Counted from the stretch's first letter, positions 31,687 through 41,138 are shown. The stretch: 64,000 bases of DNA from Tsuneonella troitsensis (GCF_001441535.1 NZ_LMAU01000003.1:547241-611240), one strand, 5' to 3'. The notes: generated by a model not told the origin, from the letters alone. A program made the numbers and translations.

Positions 31687-34530
31687 TCAGAACTGGCTGC
31701 GCAGGGTCACACCGTAAGTCCGCGGCTCCGCGAGGAACTGCGAATAGATCTGCCGGCCGCCCGGGTACTGCGGATCGGCGAACGCAGTCGTCGTCGAGAC
31801 CGCGCCTTCCTGGAACGGCGAGTTGAAGGCGACCTGAGCGTAGTCCTTGTTGAAGATGTTCTGTCCCCACAGCTCCACCGACCAACGCTGGTCGGGGCCG
31901 CGGAGGCCGATGCGGGCGTTGAACAACGCGTAACCGTCCTGCTCCTTCTGCGGGAACAGGTCCGACCCCGTGTTGTAGTCGCCGGTCATCCGGCCATCGA
32001 CATAGAACAGGGCCGACAGGCCACTGTTGCCGATTTCCGGGGTATAGGCGAACGAGGCGGTGGTGGTGATCTGCGGCGCGTTGGACAGGTTGTCCCCCGG
32101 CAGCTTGCGCAGCGACTCGTTAAGCGGCGCGCCATCCTCGGTCCCAACCAGGTTCCGGCGATACTTGGTGTCGGCATAGGTCATGCCGAGCGCCACCCGG
32201 ATGTTGTCGGCCGGAACCAGTTGCGCTTCCAACTCGACGCCCTGCGAGCGCACGCCATACGTCACATCGTCCGCGGCGCAGGCGCCGCTGGCGCTGGCGC
32301 CGGCGTTGAAGTTGGGAGCGCCTGTGAACTTGCTTTGGTCACGGTCGGCACCGTTCAGATCAGCCGAACAGCCGTTGATATTCTGGACGATGTAGACGGT
32401 GCCGTCGAACGTGTTCAGCTGGAAGTTGCTGAACTGCTGAAGGAACAGCGCGCCAGACAGCGAAAAAGGTCCGGTCGCGTACTTCGCGCCAATCTCGAAT
32501 GCGTTCACCGTTTCCGCGTCGAACTGGAGATTGCCGACGAGCGCCTGCGCACCGGCCTGCGCATTGCCGCCGCCGAAGCTGGCGAATGACCGGATCGGTG
32601 CCTTGAGCGCCGAGCGGTCGAAGTTGAACCCGCCCGCCTTGTACCCGCGCGAATAGCTGCCGTAGACCAGCAGATCGTCGACCGGCTTCCACGACAGGAT
32701 GGCGGTGCCGGTGAATTCGTCTTCCTTGCGCTGGTCGTTGATGCTGACCCCGTTCAGCTCGCTCGTCGAATTGCCCTGGCACGTCAGCGAGATGAGCCCG
32801 CCCGCCGTGGCCGCCAGACCGGTGGCGAGGAAGGGCCCAAGCGCCGCCTGCTGGGCGACACACGCCGTGTTGTCGTTGCCGAAGGTGGCGCTGAACTTCT
32901 TGCGTTCATTGGTATAACGCAGGCCCAGCGTCAGATCGACCGTGTCGGTGACGTGCAGGATGTTGTGCGTGAAGGCCGCGAAGCTGCGGCTGTCCTGCCG
33001 GTAGAAATCCACGGTGCTTCCGCGATCGCTGATGGAATCCAGCCGGTCGAACGCGGCGGTGAGGGTCTGTCCCACCCCGGCCGAGATGCCGGGGACAAAT
33101 CCGGCGTTAAGCGCACCGCGAATGGCCGGCGCGAGGCAGCCCGCGCTGGTCGGGGAATAGCCCGCGGCCAGCGTGCCGCCGGACACAGCGCGGCAAGCGG
33201 CAAAGCGGCCATACTGGCTGCCGAAGCGCAGATTGCTTTTCCCGCGGAATTTCTCGTCCGCGTAGAAGCCGCCAATCAGCCAGTCGAGCTTACCGTCGAA
33301 TGCTTCGCCGTTCAGGCGCAGTTCCTGCGTGAAAGTCCTGAACGCGCGCCGGTTGTTGCCATCAGCCCCGTTGTAAAGGATGTCGATGGTGCTGTAATCG
33401 AGGTCGGCAGCCTGTTCGTTATAGTAATCGCGGTATGCGGTAATCGAGGTCAGCGATGCCTCGCCGAGGTTCCAATCCACTTGGCCTGAAACGCCCCAAT
33501 CCTCGGTCTTGCCGTCGTAGCTGCGGCCGGGAGTGACCGACAGCGTACGATCGTAGCCCCGGTTGAACGCGGCCGGGTCTTGCCCCAGATCGCGCAGCAC
33601 GTTGATGATGTTGTTGCCGTTGCCGAACGTCCCGGCGCCCGCATTGACCGATGCCACCGGCTCGTTGAGATTGCCGATGAACGGATTGACCGAGCGATCG
33701 ACATAGACCGCACCGCAGCACGATTCCTCGCGGTTCGTGTAATCGCCGATCAGACGGACGCTGATGTCGCTGGTCGGCTCGAAGCGGAGCTGCCCGCGCA
33801 GGAAATAGCGATCGCGGTCGTTGACCCGGGTGTCGTTCGCGGGATCCCGGTAGAACCCGTCACGCTGCACGAACACGCCGTCGACCCGGGCGGCCACGGT
33901 ATCGCCGAGCGGCACGTTCACGTTCCCTGCCAGACGCAGGTAATCGTAGTTGCCGTAAGTGGCTTCGCCACCGGCGGAGAAACCGCTGAAGGACGGCTGC
34001 TTAGAGATAATGGAGATCAGGCCGGCGGAGGAGTTACGGCCGCCCAGGGTTCCTTGCGGGCCGCGCAGCACCTCGACGCGGTCGATCTCACCGAGTTCGT
34101 TCAGGCCGATGCCCGAACGCGAGCGATACACGCCGTCGATGAACACAACCACCGAGCTTTCAAGGCCGGGATTGTCGCCGACGGTGCCGATACCGCGAAT
34201 ACGCGGAGAGGCATTCGCTTCGTTGCCGGTCGAGGACACCAGGAGCGACGGGGCGACCTGGTTGAGCTGCCGAATGTCATTGGCACCCGAATTCTGGAGC
34301 GTCTCTGCATTAACGGCAGAGATCGCGACCGGAACGTCAGCCAGCGCCTGGGCGCGGCCCTGCGCGGTCACCACGATGCCCACATCATCGACGCTCTCTT
34401 CCAGCACCTCGGCCGACTCTTCGGTTACAGCAGCGGCCGAGGTGTCTTGCGCTTGAGCGGAGCTCACCCCGAAAATGCCCGCCGCGATTGCGAAGCAGGC
34501 ACAGGTATGGCGCAGATTAGCCTTGATCAT
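31687..34530 (-). CDS. TonB-dependent outer membrane receptor
   Basis: A 947-residue receptor. Residues 1-27 form a Sec signal peptide (hydrophobic core ending in SSAQAQ). The plug domain follows (VPVAISAVNAETLQNSGAND, then SPRIRGIGTVGDN and RVEVLRGPQGTLGGRNSSAG). The remainder is the 22-strand barrel, ending in the terminal phenylalanine of GVTLRSQF needed for outer membrane insertion. It moves a bulky substrate across the outer membrane using TonB energy. Its neighbours are acyl-CoA catabolic genes and two MFS permeases, so the ligand is probably a hydrophobic organic acid or steroid/terpenoid rather than a siderophore (inference). Confidence 0.93.
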   Translation of the reverse strand: MIKANLRHTCACFAIAAGIFGVSSAQAQDTSAAAVTEESAEVLEESVDDVGIVVTAQGRAQALADVPVAISAVNAETLQNSGANDIRQLNQVAPSLLVSSTGNEANASPRIRGIGTVGDNPGLESSVVVFIDGVYRSRSGIGLNELGEIDRVEVLRGPQGTLGGRNSSAGLISIISKQPSFSGFSAGGEATYGNYDYLRLAGNVNVPLGDTVAARVDGVFVQRDGFYRDPANDTRVNDRDRYFLRGQLRFEPTSDISVRLIGDYTNREESCCGAVYVDRSVNPFIGNLNEPVASVNAGAGTFGNGNNIINVLRDLGQDPAAFNRGYDRTLSVTPGRSYDGKTEDWGVSGQVDWNLGEASLTSITAYRDYYNEQAADLDYSTIDILYNGADGNNRRAFRTFTQELRLNGEAFDGKLDWLIGGFYADEKFRGKSNLRFGSQYGRFAACRAVSGGTLAAGYSPTSAGCLAPAIRGALNAGFVPGISAGVGQTLTAAFDRLDSISDRGSTVDFYRQDSRSFAAFTHNILHVTDTVDLTLGLRYTNERKKFSATFGNDNTACVAQQAALGPFLATGLAATAGGLISLTCQGNSTSELNGVSINDQRKEDEFTGTAILSWKPVDDLLVYGSYSRGYKAGGFNFDRSALKAPIRSFASFGGGNAQAGAQALVGNLQFDAETVNAFEIGAKYATGPFSLSGALFLQQFSNFQLNTFDGTVYIVQNINGCSADLNGADRDQSKFTGAPNFNAGASASGACAADDVTYGVRSQGVELEAQLVPADNIRVALGMTYADTKYRRNLVGTEDGAPLNESLRKLPGDNLSNAPQITTTASFAYTPEIGNSGLSALFYVDGRMTGDYNTGSDLFPQKEQDGYALFNARIGLRGPDQRWSVELWGQNIFNKDYAQVAFNSPFQEGAVSTTTAFADPQYPGGRQIYSQFLAEPRTYGVTLRSQF

Positions 34531-34594
34531 CGGTCTTCTCTCTCCCTTGGGGACGGGTCCTCGCCATTACGCGATGGGTACCCGTTCCTCGAAT

Positions 34595-34632
34595 CTGAAA
34601 GGTGAACACAAGCTTCCTGTCAAGCAGGAAGC
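34595..34632 (-). promoter_or_regulatory. Candidate receptor promoter overlapped by an 8-bp inverted repeat
   Basis: On the minus strand a perfect -35 hexamer TTGACA (34623-34618) lies about 90 bases upstream of the receptor start, with a weak -10 (TTTCAG) 17 bases on. The -35 is embedded in a perfect inverted repeat, GCTTCCTG (34612-34619) and CAGGAAGC (34625-34632), with a 5-base centre. No T-run follows, so an operator fits better than a terminator for the upstream transporter gene. Confidence 0.5.
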
Positions 34633-34703
34633 AGCGCTTGGCCGCTGAATCCCGGTTCTTTCCGTGGAGGTGAGGCAGGCGGGCAACGCCTTGGCCTCGA
34701 AAG

Positions 34704-36020
34704 TCAAACTTGCGTGCGCCGGCGCGGTTCACGTACTGCAAATATCATCAGCACCAGCGCCAGGGCGATGCCCGCGAGCACCAGCGCGAATAGCGGGCCA
34801 AACCCGGCGACGGCGACCAGCAGTCCCGCGAGGATCGGACCGATCGCTGCCACCGCGCCTTCCGCGGTGGTGACAAAGGCCAGGCGCATGGGAATATCTT
34901 CGTGCGCGCCGAATTCGAGCACCATCGTCGTCGAGGCCAGCATCCAGCCCGATCCGCCGATGCCCAGCAGGATGAACGCCGTGTAGATCGCCGCCGAGGT
35001 GCCCAGCGTCATCAGCAAGATGACGCCCGCCGCCGCGCTGGCGAGCGAGAGGATGTAGACGATGCGGAAGCCCAGCCGGTCGCCCATCGGCCCCCACAGC
35101 AGGTTCGACAGCGTGTCGGCGCCAAGGAACGCGAAGCTGAGGCCGCCGATCAGCGCGCCGGTCATCCCCAAGCGCTGCGCCGCGTAGATCGTCCAGAACG
35201 GCCCGCCGATGCGGATGGCTGTGGCGCACGCCTGCGCCGCAATGAAGCGGGCGAAATCCTTGTCCTCCAGCAACTGCGGGAACTGCCGAATGCGCTCGCG
35301 GAAGGGTATGACCGGACGCGAGGCTGGCGCGGCGGGCTCGCGGATCATGGTCTGCAGCACCAGCAGCCCAGCGCTGGTCAGCGCGAACGCGAACAGGAAG
35401 GTCGTGGAGTAACCGTTGCCCAGCCACTCGTCAGCGATGAAGTACTTGCCCGCGACCCACGCCAGCACCGCCGCGATCAGCCCGCCGGCAAGGTTCCGGT
35501 ACCCCTGCAACCGGCCCCGCCGGTCGATCGGGATAACCTTGGCCATGATCATCTGGAAGGCGACCCGCTGGGCGCCGTTGAAGAAGCCCAGGAACGCGAA
35601 CAGCGCCAGCGTCACTATGACCAGCACCTCGCCGGTCAGGAACCAGCCGGCAAGGGCAAGGCCGAGGATGGCCAGCCGCATCATCGATCCGACGCGGATC
35701 GAATAGGGCAGGATGTGGCTGCGACGCTCGATCCGGGCGCCCGAGAGAATCGGGGAGACGGTAGATCCTAGCTGGAGCAACGCGGTGCCCAGCCCCACCG
35801 CTGCCGGGCTGCCGGTAATGGCTAGCAAGTAGGCCGGAATGATCGTGGGCGCGTAGATCAGCCGGAAGCCGGTCATCCCCAGCACCCCGTGGATGAAGCT
35901 CGCGCTGTAGTTGCGCCGAAGGTTCGCGTCGACGAACCGCGCGTGCTGCGCAAACGGGTCTACGGCCTCGTCCGCGAGGGCGAGGCCGTATTCCTCGATT
36001 TCGTCGCTGGGGGCGCTCAG
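34704..36020 (-). CDS. MFS transporter, probable CTG start
   Basis: A 12-helix major facilitator permease (ILSGARIERRSH between helices 2 and 3; LWGPMGDRLGFRI later as the second-half repeat motif). From GTG 35885 it would be 393 residues but would start inside helix 1. The frame continues upstream for 45 codons with strong GC at third positions and protein-like sequence (EIEEYGLALADEAVDPFAQH). It reaches a CTG at 36020-36018 that overlaps the stop of the upstream acyl-CoA dehydrogenase as CTGA; no ATG, GTG or TTG lies in between. The substrate is unknown; context suggests import of the compound degraded by neighbouring enzymes. Confidence 0.8.
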   Translation of the reverse strand: MSAPSDEIEEYGLALADEAVDPFAQHARFVDANLRRNYSASFIHGVLGMTGFRLIYAPTIIPAYLLAITGSPAAVGLGTALLQLGSTVSPILSGARIERRSHILPYSIRVGSMMRLAILGLALAGWFLTGEVLVIVTLALFAFLGFFNGAQRVAFQMIMAKVIPIDRRGRLQGYRNLAGGLIAAVLAWVAGKYFIADEWLGNGYSTTFLFAFALTSAGLLVLQTMIREPAAPASRPVIPFRERIRQFPQLLEDKDFARFIAAQACATAIRIGGPFWTIYAAQRLGMTGALIGGLSFAFLGADTLSNLLWGPMGDRLGFRIVYILSLASAAAGVILLMTLGTSAAIYTAFILLGIGGSGWMLASTTMVLEFGAHEDIPMRLAFVTTAEGAVAAIGPILAGLLVAVAGFGPLFALVLAGIALALVLMIFAVREPRRRTQV

Positions 36021-37084
36021 TAGCCCGCCAGATTGGCGAAGCGGTCCTTCAGGTAGGTGCTCGAACCCCAGCTCGCCTCGAGCACGCGGGCGCGCTTGAG
36101 GTAGAAACCGACGTCGTATTCGTCGGTCATGCCGATACCGCCGTGAAGCTGGATGCCCTCGCGGCTCATGGCGTGAAGCGCGCGATTGGCTTCCGCCTTC
36201 GCGACGCAGGCCGCGCGCGGGATGCCATAACCGCCGTCGAGTGCCTCGAGCCCGCTTTCGACTGCGGATCGCATCATGGCGAGGTCGGCGAACAGGTCAG
36301 CCATGCGGTGCTGGAGCGCCTGGAAGCTCGCCAGCACCTGATTGAACTGAACGCGCTGCTTCAGGTAGTCGAGCGTCACGTCGAACACCTGGTTCGCCAT
36401 GCCGAGCATCTCGGCAGACGTAAGGATCCGGGCTCGGTCCAGCACCTTGTCGAGCAGGTCGTCCCCGCCGTCGGCGAGCCGTTCGGCGGCCGCGCCGTCG
36501 AAGGTTACCTCGGCATGGCTGCGCTGGTCGGTCAGCTTGCGATCCGACATGGTAACGCCCTCGCCCTTTTCGACCAGATATAGGCCGTCTGCCGCGGCGA
36601 CCACGAACAGCGTGGCGCCGTGCGCTTCATGCACGAAAGCCTTTGTCCCGGTGAGCTTGCCGCTTGAGACCGTCGCGGTAACCTTGCCGCCGTGGCGCGG
36701 GCCTTCGTCGATCGCCAGCGTGCCGACCACTTCACCGCTGGCGAGTTTCGGCAGCCACATCGACTTCTGCTCATCGCTTCCGCCCAGCACGATCACACTG
36801 GCAGCCAGGGTCGTGGCGACCAGGGGACTTGCGGTGAGCGTCTTGCCGAGCTCCTCGACCACCAGCCCCGCGCTCATCCAGCCGAAATCGCTGCCGCCGA
36901 ATTCCTCGGGAATGACGATGCCGGTCCAGCCCATCTGGGCCATGGTGGCGAAGGCATCGGTCGAATATCCTTCGGCGGGCTTTTCGTTGCGGACCTTGCG
37001 GAATGCGGCGACGGGGCTTTCGTTGGTCGCCCATTCGCGCGCCATGTCGCGCAGCATTTCCTGTTCTTCGTTCAGAATGGCCAT
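36017..37084 (-). CDS. Acyl-CoA dehydrogenase, short subunit type
   Basis: A 355-residue FAD flavoprotein of the acyl-CoA dehydrogenase family (IPEEFGGSDFGW; VQFNQVLASFQALQHRMADL; IQLHGGIGMTDEYDVGFYLK). At the place of the usual YEGT catalytic glutamate it reads EASWGSSTYLKDR, so the general base is absent from the standard position. Together with the 403-residue dehydrogenase 12 bases upstream it looks like the smaller half of a heteromeric enzyme, as in actinobacterial steroid side-chain dehydrogenases. That pairing is inference. The downstream MFS gene overlaps its stop by 4 bases. Confidence 0.88.
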   Translation of the reverse strand: MAILNEEQEMLRDMAREWATNESPVAAFRKVRNEKPAEGYSTDAFATMAQMGWTGIVIPEEFGGSDFGWMSAGLVVEELGKTLTASPLVATTLAASVIVLGGSDEQKSMWLPKLASGEVVGTLAIDEGPRHGGKVTATVSSGKLTGTKAFVHEAHGATLFVVAAADGLYLVEKGEGVTMSDRKLTDQRSHAEVTFDGAAAERLADGGDDLLDKVLDRARILTSAEMLGMANQVFDVTLDYLKQRVQFNQVLASFQALQHRMADLFADLAMMRSAVESGLEALDGGYGIPRAACVAKAEANRALHAMSREGIQLHGGIGMTDEYDVGFYLKRARVLEASWGSSTYLKDRFANLAGY

Positions 37085-37096
37085 GTCGCGTGCCCC

Positions 37097-38308
37097 TTAC
37101 TGATGGTCGAGCATGCCAAGCACGCGCTTGGCGATGATGTTGTTCTGGATTTCGGTCGAGCCGCCATAGATCGTTGTCGCCTTGCCGAAGAGCCAGGCGC
37201 GCACGCCGCCGAGTTCGGATTCGGAGAAGCCGTCGCCCTCCCAGCCGAGGCCCTGCAGGCCCATGATCTCGATCGTCAGTTCGCTGCGTTCCTGGGTCAG
37301 CTTGGTGCCCAGCTTCTTGAGCACCGAGCTGATCTCGCTCACGCCGCCGGCGGCCTTGCTTTCCTCGACCGCGCGCTTGGCGGTGAGCAGGAAAGCCTGC
37401 CAGCGGATTTCGAAATCGGCGATCCGGTCGCGCATCACGGCGTCAGCGATCCGGCCGTCATCGCCGAGTTCGAGGTATTTCTTGGCGAGGTCGGACAGGT
37501 TGGCGCCCATCATCCGCGCTGCGGCGCCGCCGCCCGAGATATTCGTCCGCTCGTGCTGGAGCAGGCGCTTGCCAATCGTCCAGCCTTGGCCTTCCTGCCC
37601 GACGAGGTTCTTCTTGGGCACCTTCACATCGGTGAAGAATGTTTCGCAGAACGGGCTCATGCCGCTGATCATCTGGATGGGGCGGACTTCCACGCCGGGC
37701 GCATCCATGTCGATCAGCATGAAGCTGATGCCGTGGTGCTTGTCGCTGCGGTCGGTCCGGACGATGGCGAAGCACTTGTCGGCCCACTGGCCGCCGCTGG
37801 TCCAGGTCTTCTGGCCGTTGACGACGTAGTGGTCGCCCTTGTCCTCGGCAAAGGTCTGCAGGTTGGCGAGGTCGGATCCCGCGTTGGGTTCCGAATAGCC
37901 CTGGCACCAGCGGATCTCGCCGCGGCAGATCGGCGGGATGTGTTCGTGCTTCTGTTCCTCGCTGCCGTATTCGAGGAGGGTGGGCCCAAACATCATCACG
38001 CCCATGCCGCCGATCGGGTTCCACGCGCCGGCCTTGGCCATTTCTTCTTGCAGGATGCGGGTCTGTGCCTTGCTCAGCCCGCCGCCCCCATATTCCTTGG
38101 GCCACGTGGGCGTGCCCCAGCCGCGGCTGCCCATCGCCTCGCGCCAGGCCTTTTCGGCGGGGCCTTCTTTGGTGGGGCCTTCCACGCTTGCTAGCGCATT
38201 GCCCTTGCCCTTCAGCTCGGGCGGGAAATGGTCGGCCAGGAACGCGCGTACTTCCTCGCGGAAAGCCTCGTCGCTCGTCGCCTCTCTCGGTTCGGCCAGG
38301 GTCGCCAT
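37097..38308 (-). CDS. Acyl-CoA dehydrogenase, long subunit type
   Basis: A 403-residue acyl-CoA dehydrogenase: WPKEYGGGGLSKAQTRIL near residue 75, the flavin/substrate loop CQGYSEPNAGSDLANLQT, the GQKTWTSGGQWAD strand and the C-terminal TTIYGGSTEIQNNIIAKRVL. The residue after the tyrosine in YGGS is glycine where medium- and short-chain enzymes carry the catalytic glutamate. A good ribosome binding site (GGAGAA) precedes ATG 38308. It is followed at 12 bases by the shorter dehydrogenase, probably its partner, and preceded by the GPH-type permease at 14 bases, in one operon. Confidence 0.9.
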   Translation of the reverse strand: MATLAEPREATSDEAFREEVRAFLADHFPPELKGKGNALASVEGPTKEGPAEKAWREAMGSRGWGTPTWPKEYGGGGLSKAQTRILQEEMAKAGAWNPIGGMGVMMFGPTLLEYGSEEQKHEHIPPICRGEIRWCQGYSEPNAGSDLANLQTFAEDKGDHYVVNGQKTWTSGGQWADKCFAIVRTDRSDKHHGISFMLIDMDAPGVEVRPIQMISGMSPFCETFFTDVKVPKKNLVGQEGQGWTIGKRLLQHERTNISGGGAAARMMGANLSDLAKKYLELGDDGRIADAVMRDRIADFEIRWQAFLLTAKRAVEESKAAGGVSEISSVLKKLGTKLTQERSELTIEIMGLQGLGWEGDGFSESELGGVRAWLFGKATTIYGGSTEIQNNIIAKRVLGMLDHQ

Positions 38309-38322
38309 GATCGTTCTCCTCG

Positions 38323-39834
38323 TTAACGTGTCGGCGCGCCGATCGGCGCGTCCTGAATCATGCGGCTGTTCGCCTCTGCCTCGCGTGCGCGCAATCGCTC
38401 AAGGTTGGCAAGGTGCTTCGCTTCGGTGATCGGGTAAAGCGCGATGATCGCGCAACCGACGGCCCACAGGCCCACAACTATTGGCACGTAGTGGATGATC
38501 AGGCTGTCGGTCATCGCCTCGGTCACCTGCGCCGGATCGACGCCCGCAGGAAAGCGCGAGGTTTCCAGCACGATACCGGCGGCCAGGATGCCCAGTCCGG
38601 TGGCGCATTGCGACGAGAAGCTGGCCGCCGAGAAATAGATTCCGGCATTGTGCCCGCCTGATCGTACCGCGTCGTCCTCGACTACGTCGGCCAGCATGGA
38701 CGATGCCGTCATCAGCGAAATCGCGACCATCGCGCCGTATAATGCGCCGATGATCAGCAGGGTCGGCAACAGCAGCGGATGGCCGGGCTCGAAGAACAGG
38801 TCGAGCCAGACCAGCATCAGCGGACTTGTGCCCAGCAGCACCCCGAAGAAAGCGAGGTAAAGCGCGGCGTTGCGTTTGCCCCACCACTTGGTGAACTTGG
38901 GCGCAAGCGGCAGAGCCAGGGTCACGGCCACGAACCCGTCGAGCGTCAACAGAGCAAGCTCGCCCGAACTGAGTTTGTACACGTAGGTCCCGAAATAGAG
39001 CGAGGTCGCGCCATAAAGGCCGATGGCGGTCCACTTGAAGATCGCGAAGCCGAAGATCGTCAGGAACGCGCGGTTGCGGAACGCTGACACCATCTCGCGC
39101 AGGTGGGTCATCAACCCGGGTACGACCGGCCGGTCGTCGGCTTGGCGGATGTATGGAATGCGCGAGCGGGTGCCCCAGCCGCAGACCAGGATGCTGATCA
39201 CGATCAGCGCCGCGCCGGTCAGCGCGAACGGCACGTAGCCCGCCGGATTGAGCTGGCCCTTCGGATAGTCGGGAGTCGCCACAAAGAAGAAGGTGAGCGC
39301 GAACGCCCCGAACGCGAACGTGCCGGCATAGGCAAACCAGTAACGCAGTCCGTAGAGCCGTGTCCGCTCCGCGTAATCCTGCGTCAGTTCGCTGCCGAGC
39401 GCGTTGGCCGGCACTTGGTACGCGCTCATCGCGGCGCGCGCGAGCGAGGCCATGCCGAAAATCCACGCGCCCATCGCGAAGTCGCTCAAACCGTCCGGCG
39501 GAAACCAGACGAGCGCGAAGAACAGGCCAGCCGGGATGGCGGCGCCCATGATGTAGGGGTGGCGTCGGCCCCAGCGCGACCGCGTCCGGTCCGAAATGCG
39601 GCCGATCAGCGGATCGGCGATCGCGTCGACCGCAAGGGTCAGCGCGATTGCTGTCGAAACGATCGCGGCGGGCACCCCGAGGACCTGGTTGAAATAGAGC
39701 AGCAGATAGGTCGAGAACGCGGCACTCTTGATCCCGTCGGCGATGGAGCCGAAACCGTATGCGACCCGCGTCGCGCGGCGCAGCGGCGGAACGGATGTGT
39801 CGTCCGCCTGCGCGACCTTGACCTCGGCGTTCAA
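38323..39834 (-). CDS. MFS transporter of the GPH (glycoside-pentoside-hexuronide) type
   Basis: A 503-residue, 12-helix permease with the GPH signature DRTRSRWGRRHPYI between helices 2 and 3 and a related segment in the second half (SSMLADVVEDDAVRSGG). The start is TTG 39834, sharing TTGA with the stop of the upstream acyl-CoA dehydrogenase; no other sensible start exists because the next Met is inside a helix. Despite the GPH name, sphingomonad members often sit in catabolic clusters for non-sugar compounds, so the substrate is left open. The frame is also open through the upstream gene, but that is a shadow, not a fusion. Confidence 0.87.
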   Translation of the reverse strand: MNAEVKVAQADDTSVPPLRRATRVAYGFGSIADGIKSAAFSTYLLLYFNQVLGVPAAIVSTAIALTLAVDAIADPLIGRISDRTRSRWGRRHPYIMGAAIPAGLFFALVWFPPDGLSDFAMGAWIFGMASLARAAMSAYQVPANALGSELTQDYAERTRLYGLRYWFAYAGTFAFGAFALTFFFVATPDYPKGQLNPAGYVPFALTGAALIVISILVCGWGTRSRIPYIRQADDRPVVPGLMTHLREMVSAFRNRAFLTIFGFAIFKWTAIGLYGATSLYFGTYVYKLSSGELALLTLDGFVAVTLALPLAPKFTKWWGKRNAALYLAFFGVLLGTSPLMLVWLDLFFEPGHPLLLPTLLIIGALYGAMVAISLMTASSMLADVVEDDAVRSGGHNAGIYFSAASFSSQCATGLGILAAGIVLETSRFPAGVDPAQVTEAMTDSLIIHYVPIVVGLWAVGCAIIALYPITEAKHLANLERLRAREAEANSRMIQDAPIGAPTR

Positions 39835-41138
39835 GCGACCGCCTCCGCGGCATCGGCGATTTCGCCTACGGGATCGGGGTAAAGCTCCATGGCCAGCGCC
39901 TTGCGGTTCAGCAGCGAATAATCGGGAAAGATGGGGTCCTTGACGTCGCGATACGCCTTGAGATGCTGCTTGGCGACGGTCGCCTTGTGCACTTCGGTCG
40001 GACCGTCGGCGATGCCCATGACCATCGCCGCGATCAGTCCGCCGACAAAGGGCATTTCGTTCGATACGCCGAGCGAACCGTGGATGTGGATGCACCGCTT
40101 GGCGATGTCGGCATAGACCTTCGGCATCAGCGCCTTGATCGCGGCGATATCCTTGCGGACGCGGCGATAATCGTTGTGCTTGTCGATCATCCACGCGGTC
40201 TTGAGGACGAACAGCTTGAACTGTTCCAGCTCGATGTAGCTGTCGGCGATGTCGAACTGGACCGCCTGGTAGTCGGCCAGCGTACCCGTGCACGTGGTCC
40301 GGCTCACGGCGCGGCGACTCATCTTGTCGAGCAGCTTCCGGCAGTTGCCGACGGTGCGCATCGCGTGGTGGACCCGGCCGCCGCCAAGGCGGGTCTGCGA
40401 AATCGCGAAGGCGCTGCCGCGGGTGCCGAGCAGGTGATCGGCGGGCACGCGCACGTCGGTGTAGCGGACATAGCTTTCGCTGCCGTCCTGCTGGCCATAA
40501 ACGCCGACGTTGCGGACGATCTCCACTCCGGGGGCGTCGATCGGCACGATGAACATGCTCATCCGCTCGTGCCGCGGCGCGTCGGGATCGGTGACCGCCA
40601 TCACGATCAGGAAATCGGCCCATTTGCCGTTGGTGGAGAACCACTTCTCCCCGTTGATCTTCCAGTGATTGCCGTCGATCTCGGCACGGGTCACGAAGTT
40701 CGTGGGGTCCGATCCGCCTTGCGGCTCGGTCATCGAGAAGGCGCTGACGATCTCGTTGTCGAGCAGGGGGCGGAGGTATCGTTCTTTCTGCTCGGGCGTG
40801 CCGTAGTGGGCGATGATCTCGGCATTTCCGGTATCTGGAGCCTGGCATCCGAACACGATCGGAGCGAAAGTCGCGCCGCCGATGATCTCGTTCATCAGGC
40901 CCAGCTTGACCTGGCCGTATCCCTGACCGCCGAGTTCGGGGCCGAGATGGCAGGCCCACAGCCCCTGGTCCCTGACTTCCCGCTGCAGCGGGCGGACGAG
41001 CGCGTTCCGACGCGGGTTCTTCACGTCGTACGGATGGATACCGAGATACCCCAGCGGCTCCACCTTTTCGGCGACGAAGCTTTCCATCCAGTCGAGCTTC
41101 GCCTGGAAATCGGGCTCCGTTTCGAAATCCCATGCCAT
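39831..41138 (-). CDS. Acyl-CoA dehydrogenase, ACAD10/ACAD11-like
   Basis: A 435-residue flavoprotein: GPELGGQGYGQVKLGLMNEI, the AFSMTEPQGGSDPTNFVTRA loop, GEKWFSTNGKWADFLIVM and the C-terminal GIADGPTEVHKATVAKQHLK. The ADGPTEVH motif with an aspartate replaces the YEGT of classical enzymes and is the mark of the ACAD10/ACAD11-like clade, which act on longer or branched/hydroxylated acyl-CoAs. It leads the transcript ACAD - GPH permease - ACAD - ACAD - MFS permease, with 4-base overlaps or short gaps. It is 77 bases downstream of the SDR gene. Confidence 0.9.
   Translation of the reverse strand: MAWDFETEPDFQAKLDWMESFVAEKVEPLGYLGIHPYDVKNPRRNALVRPLQREVRDQGLWACHLGPELGGQGYGQVKLGLMNEIIGGATFAPIVFGCQAPDTGNAEIIAHYGTPEQKERYLRPLLDNEIVSAFSMTEPQGGSDPTNFVTRAEIDGNHWKINGEKWFSTNGKWADFLIVMAVTDPDAPRHERMSMFIVPIDAPGVEIVRNVGVYGQQDGSESYVRYTDVRVPADHLLGTRGSAFAISQTRLGGGRVHHAMRTVGNCRKLLDKMSRRAVSRTTCTGTLADYQAVQFDIADSYIELEQFKLFVLKTAWMIDKHNDYRRVRKDIAAIKALMPKVYADIAKRCIHIHGSLGVSNEMPFVGGLIAAMVMGIADGPTEVHKATVAKQHLKAYRDVKDPIFPDYSLLNRKALAMELYPDPVGEIADAAEAVA

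Noticed and set aside
38323..41133. Apparent 936-residue fusion of the GPH permease with upstream sequence
   Set aside because: The extra N-terminal part is the out-of-frame shadow of the acyl-CoA dehydrogenase at 39831-41138; the permease begins at TTG 39834.
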